64,000 nt of DNA from Floricoccus penangensis. GTDB lineage: Bacteria; Bacillota; Bacilli; Lactobacillales; Streptococcaceae. Position 1 is the stretch's first letter; the number at the start of each line of letters is the position of its first letter. Location: positions 1-64,000 of the forward strand of contig NZ_MKIQ01000029.1 of the NCBI RefSeq assembly GCF_001832885.1, given 5' to 3'. The translations under genes and the position numbers were made by a program. Shown here piece after piece: positions 56,632 to 64,000 of the stretch. Under the pieces are notes generated by a model that saw nothing but the letters and a program-made list of their open reading frames with translations, was not told the origin of the DNA and did no database searches.

Positions 56632-57183
56632 TTACTCAACCTTCTTTCTTATATTTTCAGTAATTAAGTCGCTTAATAATTGATAGCCTGCTTCAGTGAA
56701 ATGTAGACCATCATCAATTATAAATTTATCAGGATTTATTGTTTCCCACATAGCCTTATTTAAATTAATAATATTAACTGGGCTATCCTTAAAGGCATTG
56801 ATTTCTGCCTCTACATATTTAGCGACTTGTTCATTACTTCTGTACTTGCTTGTTAGTTTTTCATTTAAGTAAGGTACAGTAATTATCGATGTTTTATCTT
56901 GTCCTAGAGTTGAAGCAATTCTTTGCAGATTTTCGACAAATTCAGATGGGCTCACATTATAATGGAGAGCTGCGTCATTTGCTCCAAAGAATACAATATT
57001 AAGATCATAAGCACCTTGAACAACTTGGTATAATCTTTCCAGACCGTCTTTACTTGATTCACCAGGAACTGCGAAAATATCTACTTTTGCATCTATACTT
57101 CTATCACTGAGTTTCTTTTCCACCAGTGCCTTAAGGATAGGTTCTGTCGAAATTGAATCTCCAAATATTGATATCTTCTTCAT
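56632..57183 (-). CDS. SGNH/GDSL-type esterase or lipase
   Basis: 183 residues from ATG 57183 with GGAGG RBS. Block I IFGDSIS (catalytic Ser), block III FGANDAA (Asn), and block V DGLHFTEAGY (Asp-x-x-His) complete the SGNH active site. No signal peptide, so probably cytoplasmic. First gene of the operon that runs to cdd. Confidence 0.88.
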   Translation of the reverse strand: MKKISIFGDSISTEPILKALVEKKLSDRSIDAKVDIFAVPGESSKDGLERLYQVVQGAYDLNIVFFGANDAALHYNVSPSEFVENLQRIASTLGQDKTSIITVPYLNEKLTSKYRSNEQVAKYVEAEINAFKDSPVNIINLNKAMWETINPDKFIIDDGLHFTEAGYQLLSDLITENIRKKVE

Positions 57184-57245
57184 CTTGCCTCCAAAAAACA
57201 AAAATAAAACACGCATTCTATTACATTCTAACACAATTTTTTGAT

Positions 57246-57272
57246 TGCAAACGCTTTTTTATGTTATTATAT
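57246..57272 (+). promoter_or_regulatory. Promoter of coaA with cre-like sequence
   Basis: TTGCAA (57245-57250), extended -10 TGTTATTAT (57262-57270). TGCAAACGCTTTTT (57246-57259) is a partial cre match that could act on either divergent operon. Confidence 0.45.
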
Positions 57273-57279
57273 TTGTATT

Positions 57280-58200
57280 ATGAATGAACTAATAAATTTT
57301 GATGAAATTAGCCGTGAAAAATGGCAAGAATTATATAGAAATAACATTCCGCCCCTTACTGAGGAAGAGCTTGAAAATATTCGTTCTTTAAATGACCAAA
57401 TTAATATGCAAGATGTAACAGATGTTTATCTGCCTCTTGTTCATTTCTTTCGTATCTATAAGAAGAATATTGAAGACATGCGCTTTTCTAAGGGACTTTT
57501 TCTGCAAAAAATTTCTAAAGCTCCAACTCTCATCATTGGTATTGCAGGTAGCGTGGCCGTTGGGAAAAGCACTACTGCACGACTGATGCAAACATTACTT
57601 AGTCGTGTTTTTAAGCATACTAAGGTAGACCTTATTACGACTGATGGATTCTTATATCCTAATGATGTATTGAAAGAAAAAGGTATTATGCATCGCAAAG
57701 GGTTTCCAGAATCTTATGATATGGAGAAACTTACAAACTTTTTATATGAAGTGAAAAGCGGAAAGACTGCTGAAGCTCCTGTTTATTCACATGAATCTTA
57801 TGATATTGTTCCTGACGAAAAAATTGTTATTGATAATACTGATATTTTAATCGTTGAAGGTATCAATGTCTTCCAAAGTCCTCAAAACGACCAGCTATAT
57901 ATTGGTGACTACTTTGATTTTTCTATCTACGTAGATGCGGACGAAGAAAATATTGAAAAATGGTATCTTGAACGTTTTGACAGTTTACTTGCTCTTGCAA
58001 AAGATGATCCGTCAAACTACTACTATCAATTTACTAAGTGGAAGTTTGAAGATGTGATTGCACTTGCTAAAAATACTTGGCGTGATGTTAATTTAGTTAA
58101 CCTTGAGGAATATATAAAACCAACAAGAAATCGTGCTGATGTAATCATTCATAAAGGTGACAATCATTTCATTGATAAAATATATTTGAAGAAATATTAA
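57280..58200 (+). CDS. coaA: Pantothenate kinase (type I)
   Basis: 306 residues from ATG 57280: Walker [28 protein letters not shown] and RKGFPESYD of the CoaA family. It phosphorylates pantothenate, the first step of CoA synthesis. There is no Shine-Dalgarno sequence; a -10 like TATTAT/TTATAT lies at 57265-57272, so the transcript may start at or just before the ATG. Divergent from the SGNH-pdp operon. Confidence 0.94.
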   Translation: MNELINFDEISREKWQELYRNNIPPLTEEELENIRSLNDQINMQDVTDVYLPLVHFFRIYKKNIEDMRFSKGLFLQKISKAPTLIIGIAGSVAVGKSTTARLMQTLLSRVFKHTKVDLITTDGFLYPNDVLKEKGIMHRKGFPESYDMEKLTNFLYEVKSGKTAEAPVYSHESYDIVPDEKIVIDNTDILIVEGINVFQSPQNDQLYIGDYFDFSIYVDADEENIEKWYLERFDSLLALAKDDPSNYYYQFTKWKFEDVIALAKNTWRDVNLVNLEEYIKPTRNRADVIIHKGDNHFIDKIYLKKY

Positions 58201-58225
58201 AAGACAACCTCATGGCTGTCTTATT
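58200..58225. terminator. Short hairpin between coaA and the convergent regulator gene
   Basis: AAAGACA-n10-TGTCTT; weak T-run, shared by both genes. Confidence 0.5.
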
Positions 58226-58538
58226 CTTTATGTTTTTGACTATGTTCCACGTGTTTAAGGGTATCTTCAATAATGTGAGATACATGGTTATCATCTAATT
58301 GATAATAGATTGATTTTCCATCACGCTCTGATGTAACTAATTGCGCTTCTTTCAAAAGCGAAAGTTGATGTGAGGTTGCTGATTGTTCAAGTTCTAAAAT
58401 TTCAGCAATATTTCCTACATTTAATTTTTCCTGCGAAAGGATATAAAGAATTTGAAGTCTTACAGGATTACCTAATAATTTAAAAATTTTATTAGCATCA
58501 TCAAGAACATCTTGATTGATTTTTTTTATTTCAGACAT
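58221..58538 (-). CDS. ArsR/SmtB-family metal-sensing repressor (CzrA-like)
   Basis: 105 residues, winged helix with recognition part SATSHQLSLLKEAQLV. The alpha-5 helix has Asp83, His85, His96 and His99 with exactly the D-x-H / H-x2-H spacing of the CzrA zinc/cobalt site; no alpha-3 Cys motif. It should release DNA on binding Zn or Co. Divergently transcribed from the metal ATPase at 58769. Confidence 0.9.
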   Translation of the reverse strand: MSEIKKINQDVLDDANKIFKLLGNPVRLQILYILSQEKLNVGNIAEILELEQSATSHQLSLLKEAQLVTSERDGKSIYYQLDDNHVSHIIEDTLKHVEHSQKHKE

Positions 58539-58701
58539 GTTCTACCACCTTGTCTATTATTTTAGCTAAATTTAACTTAATCTAGACTATTATTAATTTT
58601 TGTTTTCCATATATTCTACCATAATTATGGGTTAGAAGAAAAATATTTTGTTGAACAGAACTTAAAGAATGTTATTTTTCTTAAAAAGAATAAGTTTTGT
58701 C

Positions 58702-58754
58702 TTGACAAAAATGACACATATGATATTATTTACATATGAAATAAATATCATGTA
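58702..58754 (+). promoter_or_regulatory. Promoter and palindromic operator of metal ATPase 2
   Basis: TTGACA (58702-58707), 16-base spacer, extended -10 TGATATTAT (58721-58729), then CATATGA-N8-TCATGTA (58733-58754). A further CATATGA overlaps the -10 (58717-58723). Same arrangement as at 23262-23314. Confidence 0.72.
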
Positions 58755-58768
58755 TGGAGAATATATAA

Positions 58769-60652
58769 ATGAAAAAAATTAACTTACATTTCGACCAGGA
58801 AGCAAGGGAGAAAATCACTTTAATCGTTATCAGTGTGGTATTAACTATTATTGCCATGTTCCTCAGAGGAAGTCAACCGCTAATTAGTACAATCATTTTC
58901 CTAATTGCCTATCTTGTATCTGCTCAAAGAGTGCTTCGTAAGGCTTGGAAAAACATTAAATCTGGTAATTTCTTCAGTGAAAATATTCTTATGTCAATTG
59001 CTACTATTGGTGCACTATTAATCGGTGAATATCCTGAGGCGATTGCTGTAATGGTTCTTTATGAAATCGGAGATATTATTGAAGATATGGCTGTTGACCG
59101 TTCAAAACGCTCAATATCAAATCTTTTAGAAGCCAAACCTGAGTTTGCACATTTAAAAGTTAACAATGATTGGCAAACAGTTGATCCTAGCGTTGTAAAA
59201 ATTGATGACATTATCATGGTTAAACCTGGGGAAAAAATCCCACTAGATGGCGTGGTTATTTCTGGTTCATCAAGCGTTAATACTGCTGCTCTTACTGGCG
59301 AGTCAGTTCCTGTAACTGTTACGAATGGTGATCAAGTTCTTGGTGGTTCAGTTAACCAAGAAGGTGTTATTGAAGTTAAAGCAACAAAAGTTTTCGAAGA
59401 TTCTGCAGTCGCAAAAATTCTTGAATTAGTTCAAAATGCAAGCGACTCTAAAGCACCAACTGAAAAATTCATTAGTAAATTTGCTAACTACTATACTCCA
59501 GTTGTAGTTCTTGCAGCTCTTCTACTTGCAGTAATTCCTCCATTATTCTTTGGACAATCTTGCTCAGTATGGATTGGTAGAGCATTAACATTCCTTGTTA
59601 TCTCTTGTCCATGTGCATTAGTTATATCAGTACCTCTTGGATTCTTTGCAGGAATTGGTTCAGCATCTAAAAATGGTGTACTTATCAAAGGAAGTAATTT
59701 TCTTGAAGCACTAAATGACTTAGATACAGTTGTTTTTGATAAGACTGGTACTTTGACAGAAGGGGTTTTTGAAGTAACAAATATCGATAATCAATCTCAA
59801 ATGTCAGATGATGATTTCATAGCACTAGTTGCTGCTGTTGAACAAAATTCGAATCATCCAATTGCCAAATCAATACTTTCATATAATAGAGCTGACCTGA
59901 CTGAATTTACTCTTTCTTCAGTAGAGGAAGTCGCAGGACATGGTCTAAAAGCTAAAGTCGACGGTCGTGATGTAACTGTTGGGAACATGAAAGCTATGAA
60001 GGCTTTAGGTCTTGAGATTGATGAAAAAGCGTCAAGTGGAACTTTAGTTTATGTAGCTATTGATGGTACATATCAAGGAATGATCACAGTATCTGATAAG
60101 ATTAAACCCGATGCTAAAAAAGCCATTCAAAGACTTCAGGATTTGGGAATTCAAAATCTTGTAATGCTTACTGGGGATAATAAGGCTGTTGCCGACATAG
60201 TCGCTAAGGAATTGGGAATTACACAAGTATATGCAAATCTTCTTCCAGAAGATAAGGTAGCAATTCTTGAAAAACTAAAAGCTGAATCTCATTCTAAGAA
60301 GAAAAAAATTGCCTTTACTGGTGATGGTATAAATGATACTCCAGCACTAACACTTGCTGATATCGGTATATCAATGGGTGGACTTGGATCAGATGCAGCT
60401 GTGGAAGCGTCTGATATAGTAATAATGCAAGACCAACCTTCAAAAATACCTACTTCGATTGAAATTTCAAGATATACAAGAAAAATCATCATGCAAAACA
60501 TTATTTTTGCACTGAGTGTAAAAACATTATTTATGATTCTTTCAACTTTTGGAATTGCAAGCATGTGGCAAGCGGTCTTTGCTGACGTTGGTGTTACTTT
60601 CTTAGCTGTCATGAATACACTAAGAATTATGCGTAAAGACTATAAAAATTAG
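58769..60652 (+). CDS. Cadmium/zinc P1B-type ATPase (CadA/ZntA type without HMA domain)
   Basis: 627 residues. CPCAL metal motif (ISCPCALVIS), TGES, DKTGTLTEG, and TGDGINDTPAL are present. No N-terminal CxxC domain, and a short His/Asp-poor N-terminus. The CPC motif and the CzrA-like partner favour Zn/Cd/Co export. Confidence 0.93.
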   Translation: MKKINLHFDQEAREKITLIVISVVLTIIAMFLRGSQPLISTIIFLIAYLVSAQRVLRKAWKNIKSGNFFSENILMSIATIGALLIGEYPEAIAVMVLYEIGDIIEDMAVDRSKRSISNLLEAKPEFAHLKVNNDWQTVDPSVVKIDDIIMVKPGEKIPLDGVVISGSSSVNTAALTGESVPVTVTNGDQVLGGSVNQEGVIEVKATKVFEDSAVAKILELVQNASDSKAPTEKFISKFANYYTPVVVLAALLLAVIPPLFFGQSCSVWIGRALTFLVISCPCALVISVPLGFFAGIGSASKNGVLIKGSNFLEALNDLDTVVFDKTGTLTEGVFEVTNIDNQSQMSDDDFIALVAAVEQNSNHPIAKSILSYNRADLTEFTLSSVEEVAGHGLKAKVDGRDVTVGNMKAMKALGLEIDEKASSGTLVYVAIDGTYQGMITVSDKIKPDAKKAIQRLQDLGIQNLVMLTGDNKAVADIVAKELGITQVYANLLPEDKVAILEKLKAESHSKKKKIAFTGDGINDTPALTLADIGISMGGLGSDAAVEASDIVIMQDQPSKIPTSIEISRYTRKIIMQNIIFALSVKTLFMILSTFGIASMWQAVFADVGVTFLAVMNTLRIMRKDYKN

Positions 60653-60675
60653 GACTCCCTTCGAGTTCTTTTTTT
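60651..60675 (+). terminator. Terminator after metal ATPase 2
   Basis: GGACTC-CCTTC-GAGTTC and seven T. Confidence 0.85.
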
Positions 60676-60734
60676 ATAAATTTTAATTATTAAGTTATAA
60701 TGGGCAAAAATATTAAATAATTATGGGAAAATAA

Positions 60735-61313
60735 ATGAATAAAGTTTTAAAAAATATACTGATTTTTTTAGCTTGTATAATAGTTAGTCTAGTTGCTTTT
60801 CGCATCTACATTTACGAGTTAAGTATGCGCATAATACCAAGATTTGTAACCGATAATGATTTATGGATAAACCTTTTAATAATCATTGCCTTTGCCTTTC
60901 TTTTATATACAATAATCCAAATCATCCTGCTAAAATACATACCAAAATGGACTGTTGTAATTCTCTATATCTTCTATTTTATGTTTCTCTTCTACGCATT
61001 ATTTTTGAAAAATATAGGTGTACGTGGTTTTGATTTAGATCCATTTAACACTTTAACTTACATAGAGTATGGAGAAATCGTATCAATTCTTAATATCTTT
61101 ATGCTCGTTCCTCTTGGATTTATAGTAAAACTTAACTGGAAGAATCTATTGTTGGTAACACTTTCTATAACTGCTGTTGAGATTTGCCAATACGTATTTA
61201 GCCTAGGTATATTTGATACTGGAGATATAATCACAAATGTCTTAGGATATATAATTGGTGCTCTTATAGCTATGAGCCCATTAGGTAAAAAAGTAAAATC
61301 ATATATCAGGTAA
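60735..61313 (+). CDS. VanZ-family membrane protein
   Basis: 192 residues with five or six spans; DPFNTLTYIEYGEIVSILNI and GIFDTGDIITNVLGYIIG are the VanZ signature segments. Members affect low-level teicoplanin susceptibility or phosphate/lipid handling; function here unknown. Poor RBS (GGGAAA). Confidence 0.85.
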   Translation: MNKVLKNILIFLACIIVSLVAFRIYIYELSMRIIPRFVTDNDLWINLLIIIAFAFLLYTIIQIILLKYIPKWTVVILYIFYFMFLFYALFLKNIGVRGFDLDPFNTLTYIEYGEIVSILNIFMLVPLGFIVKLNWKNLLLVTLSITAVEICQYVFSLGIFDTGDIITNVLGYIIGALIAMSPLGKKVKSYIR

Positions 61314-61317
61314 ATTA

Positions 61318-61347
61318 AAAATCCTTTCTTAATTCAAGGATTTTTTT
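61318..61347 (+). terminator. Terminator after vanZ-like gene
   Basis: AAATCCTT-n9-AAGGATTT and T-run. Confidence 0.88.
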
Positions 61348-61417
61348 GTTTTTATTTTTATATACATAGCCTATTTTTTAACATATAATATAATTAACAA
61401 AAATAGGAGAATAAACA

Positions 61418-62473
61418 ATGAAAATTATAAAAAAATGTTTCCTACCTTTTCTGATCATAATTATTTTTCTCAGTATTCTTGTATTAATTTTACCAAAGAG
61501 CAAGGATATGGGGCTGAAAAATACTGAATATGATTTTGGTATTATTGCTTATGATAAACGCATTTCATTCAAAATTTCTGGTGATAAATTAGAAAAAGAT
61601 AAAGAAACTAAACCTTTTAGTAAAAATTATACCTTACAAAAAAATCCATTCCTTAAAATAAAAGATTCTTATTACACAAAAACTTCTGATAGAGCAAAGG
61701 AAGGCGCTGAACTTGCAAAAGTTGAAAATTCACTTGCAGTAAATATTACTAAACCAAAAGATTTCAGTATTAATACATATACAAGTGATAATAAATATTT
61801 TTACTATACTACTCATGACAAAATTGTAAAACTTGATGATAATCTAAAGGAAATTAAAAGTAGTGATTATAAAAATAATCTTTATTCAAATCAAATGGTC
61901 GCTTCAAACGATTCTTTATACATCCTTGATAACCATATAATATATAAGTATTCAAAAGCTTTAGACTTTATTGAAGAAATACATCCCTCTTCTTTTGATA
62001 AAGCTGCATCATATACAAATATGGCATATTCAAAAGGCAAACTATATATATCTCAGAATCTTAAAGGAAAAAGTTCTAATGGACAATATGAGGAATCAAA
62101 TACAATTATAGTTTATGATATAGAAACTAAGGAAGAAAATATAATTGAGCTAGATTATCCATACCCCATGCAAATATATGCTGATGAAGTAAACGATAAT
62201 TTGATAATCCAACATTATGAACTTTATGTACCTGAAGATGTATGGACTGTATATTCATTAAAAGATGGTAGTCAACATCAAATTGAACTTGGTAAATATA
62301 GATTAGCAGACGAAGAACTTTCAGCGCCTTTCTTTACTCAAAAAGATGGGTTCTACTACTTCTTGATGTCGGACTCAATTCTTGAAGTAAGTGGTAAAGA
62401 TATGAAAGAGAAATCATATTCCTTTAAAGATTTTGATATAAGTTACCCCAATGTGCTATTAATCGGAAAATAA
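61418..62473 (+). CDS. Membrane-anchored protein, probably beta-propeller
   Basis: 351 residues: one N-terminal span (about 9-27), then repeated strand patterns such as DNKYFYYTTHDKIVKLDDNL, DSLYILDNHIIYKYSKALD and GKLYISQNLKG, which suggest a WD/YVTN-like beta-propeller outside the cell. No family assigned. Confidence 0.65.
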   Translation: MKIIKKCFLPFLIIIIFLSILVLILPKSKDMGLKNTEYDFGIIAYDKRISFKISGDKLEKDKETKPFSKNYTLQKNPFLKIKDSYYTKTSDRAKEGAELAKVENSLAVNITKPKDFSINTYTSDNKYFYYTTHDKIVKLDDNLKEIKSSDYKNNLYSNQMVASNDSLYILDNHIIYKYSKALDFIEEIHPSSFDKAASYTNMAYSKGKLYISQNLKGKSSNGQYEESNTIIVYDIETKEENIIELDYPYPMQIYADEVNDNLIIQHYELYVPEDVWTVYSLKDGSQHQIELGKYRLADEELSAPFFTQKDGFYYFLMSDSILEVSGKDMKEKSYSFKDFDISYPNVLLIGK

Positions 62474-62507
62474 AAAGCTTCTAGATTTTTCTAGAGGCTT
62501 AATTTTT
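62472..62507. terminator. Bidirectional terminator
   Basis: AAGCTTCTAGA-n4-TCTAGAGGCTT with T-run, between convergent genes. Confidence 0.85.
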
Positions 62508-63340
62508 TACCATAAAAATTCTGTGACAATTTTATCTACATCTTTATTTTCATGTAACTTACTATGTTGAGCATTCTCACCCTTAAATTCTTTTTCTTGA
62601 TAAGATTTAACATTTCCGCTTACAAGGTATTTAAAGGACTGGGAAGAATCTATATCAACACTACCATCTGACTTACTTCCATCATCTAAATCACCATATA
62701 TATTCAAAATTTTAAGTTCAGGATTGACTAATTTTTTTCTATTTTCAAACATATATTGATATGATTCATTTTCTTTGAAGATAGGCTTTCCATCGGCAGT
62801 AACTCCTCTACCTTCGTTATCATAATCGTATCCCTTACTTCCATTTAATGGCGCTGCGATTGCAACTTCTTTTACTAAAGTAGGGCTTGATTCATTTGCA
62901 TCTTCAATCAAATAATAAGAAAGTACATTATTTCCCATTGAATGTGCAACTGAATTAAATTTAGCAAAATCATGTTCTTTTCTTACTGCTTCAATAACAG
63001 AGCTATACCATTTTGCCACCAATGAAAAATCAGCATTACGGTTATCTTCGATTACAACTTGGATGATTGGTTTTTCTACGCCATCTTTCCATTTCCCTGA
63101 TAGCTTAACCGTACCATCAGGAGTAACTTTAGCTGTGATTACTTTCTTGGCAGCAGAATTTTTTTCTGCGTAATCAATCATACCGTTTGTTGAATTCGCA
63201 GTACCACTCCAGCCGTGAAAATAAAAAGTAGGTATCACATCTTCCTCGTTAATCTTAGTTGAAGTTTCCTTTTTGCCTGTACAAGCTACCAAAAGAAAGA
63301 TAGCAATTAAGCTAATTATACTTGTAAAAAATTTTCTCAT
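62507..63340 (-). CDS. Alpha/beta hydrolase lipoprotein, DUF915 family
   Basis: 277 residues: lipobox LLVAC (Cys about 20); YFHGWSGT oxyanion-hole segment; nucleophile elbow VAHSMGNN (Ser); ILNIYGDLDDGSKSDG with the acid; QHSKLH with the His. Substrate unknown. Start overlaps the stop of a paralogue upstream (TAATG). Confidence 0.85.
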   Translation of the reverse strand: MRKFFTSIISLIAIFLLVACTGKKETSTKINEEDVIPTFYFHGWSGTANSTNGMIDYAEKNSAAKKVITAKVTPDGTVKLSGKWKDGVEKPIIQVVIEDNRNADFSLVAKWYSSVIEAVRKEHDFAKFNSVAHSMGNNVLSYYLIEDANESSPTLVKEVAIAAPLNGSKGYDYDNEGRGVTADGKPIFKENESYQYMFENRKKLVNPELKILNIYGDLDDGSKSDGSVDIDSSQSFKYLVSGNVKSYQEKEFKGENAQHSKLHENKDVDKIVTEFLW

Positions 63341-63999
63341 TATTGTGCTCCGTTCTCACTATTTTGCCATAAAAAGCTATTTACCACTTTATCCACCTTT
63401 GAATTATGGTGAAGTAAGCTATGCTGCGCCATACCACCTTTAAACTCCTCTTCCTTATATGAAAGAGCATATTGATCTGCTAAGTATCTAAGGGATTTTG
63501 GCGCCTCAACAGTTACACTTCCATCAGAATTGCTTCCATCTTCAAGATCTCCATAGATGTTTAAAATTTCAATTTGGTTCTTAGGGAATCTATTAACATT
63601 ATCCATGAAATATTGATAATTTGGAGTAATTATTTCAGGTTTACCACTTTCATCTAATTTGTTTTGATTTGGTTCGTCATTCATACCTATAACTCCATTT
63701 ATAGGGGCAGCGATAAATACTTCTTTTTTCATTTTAGGAAAATTAGATTCTCCTGTATTATCTAAAAGCATATATTGAAGGACCGAATTGGACATCGAGT
63801 GACTAACTGTGTTGTATTCTTTGAAAGGATGTACTTTATTTACTTCTTGTATTACATTTGCGTACCATGCACCTAAAGTCTCAAAATCTCCATTTTTATT
63901 ATCTTCAAGTACAACTTGTATGATTGGTTTGTCAATCTCTCCATCCCAAGAACCATCAAGTTTAACATTTCCGCTTGGGTCTACTGTTGCCTTGAAAAC
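63340..63999 (-). CDS. Alpha/beta hydrolase, DUF915 family, paralogue (5' end outside window)
   Basis: The frame is open to the right edge, so the N-terminus is missing. At least 219 residues align with the downstream paralogue: KPIIQVVLEDNKNGDF, VSHSMSNSVL (elbow Ser, with Ser in place of the usual Gly two residues later), NIYGDLEDGSNSDGSV and QHSLLH. The two genes are a tandem duplication. Confidence 0.85.
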   Translation of the reverse strand, partial: VFKATVDPSGNVKLDGSWDGEIDKPIIQVVLEDNKNGDFETLGAWYANVIQEVNKVHPFKEYNTVSHSMSNSVLQYMLLDNTGESNFPKMKKEVFIAAPINGVIGMNDEPNQNKLDESGKPEIITPNYQYFMDNVNRFPKNQIEILNIYGDLEDGSNSDGSVTVEAPKSLRYLADQYALSYKEEEFKGGMAQHSLLHHNSKVDKVVNSFLWQNSENGAQ

Positions 64000-64000
64000 T

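Overview
The window is AT-rich, densely coded DNA from a low-GC Firmicute, with strong AGGAGG-type ribosome binding sites, many T-tailed hairpin terminators and lipoproteins with LxxC boxes. The gene set points to a fermentative coccus of the Gemella / Streptococcaceae type: XerS recombinase with a difSL-like site, L-lactate oxidase, L-lactate dehydrogenase, a broken catalase gene, a streptococcal-type nucleoside uptake/salvage cluster, and TrpXYZ-like and FusB-family genes. The very low GC favours Gemella over Streptococcus; this is inference, as no rRNA gene is present to settle it.

The window appears to span the replication terminus. A difSL-like site lies at 29929-29960 beside xerS. To its left almost all genes are on the + strand (9.6-28 kb without exception); to its right they are mostly on the - strand (31-42 kb and 45-57 kb).

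Layout. 0-8.3 kb: VanY-type peptidase (cut by the edge), lactate oxidase under a probable cre site, a pair of covarying hairpin repeats, a decayed oligopeptide-binding protein gene, an NAD(P)-binding protein with an N-formylglutamate amidohydrolase-like protein, serC-serA, and a FusB-family protein. 8.4-14.8 kb: serine hydrolase with a 6-codon upstream ORF, an XRE regulator with a yxlEFG-like ABC operon, and an operon for a lipoprotein, a His/Gly-rich secreted protein and an anchored protein. 14.8-17.6 kb: L10 leader with rplJ-rplL, an ElaA-like acetyltransferase, a lipoprotein. 17.6-28 kb: an accessory region of polytopic membrane proteins, several resembling DUF443 (the family of the type VII toxin immunity protein TsaI), plus a DUF4176 protein and gene remnants, with a metal P-type ATPase and lipoproteins between; no type VII secretion machinery is seen. 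28.1-31.1 kb: catalase pseudogene, dif, xerS.

31.2-42 kb: the conserved block rbgA-rnhB-dprA-topA-trmFO, with a small CBU_0592-like membrane protein gene inserted behind what looks like a complete guanidine-III riboswitch; then a decayed ABC exporter and a TrpXYZ-like uptake system with a candidate CodY box. 42-46.2 kb: HesB-like protein, rqcH, ldh, and a nucleotidyltransferase. 46.2-58.2 kb: nucleoside ABC transporter with two BmpA-type lipoproteins, an inserted DNA/RNA non-specific nuclease with three 28-residue repeats, cdd-deoC-pdp-rsmC-like-SGNH hydrolase, and divergent coaA. Together these import nucleosides, deaminate cytidine and split (deoxy)nucleosides to feed glycolysis. 58.2-64 kb: CzrA-like repressor with a second metal ATPase, VanZ-like protein, an anchored protein, and tandem DUF915-type hydrolases, the last cut by the window edge.

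Most noteworthy: the guanidine-III riboswitch in front of a protein far shorter than an SMR exporter; the orphan DUF443/DUF4176 cluster; the dif site with three near-identical TTTACATAA-N6 palindromes to its right; one operator shared by two metal ATPases 35 kb apart; and a multiply broken catalase next to intact lactate oxidase.
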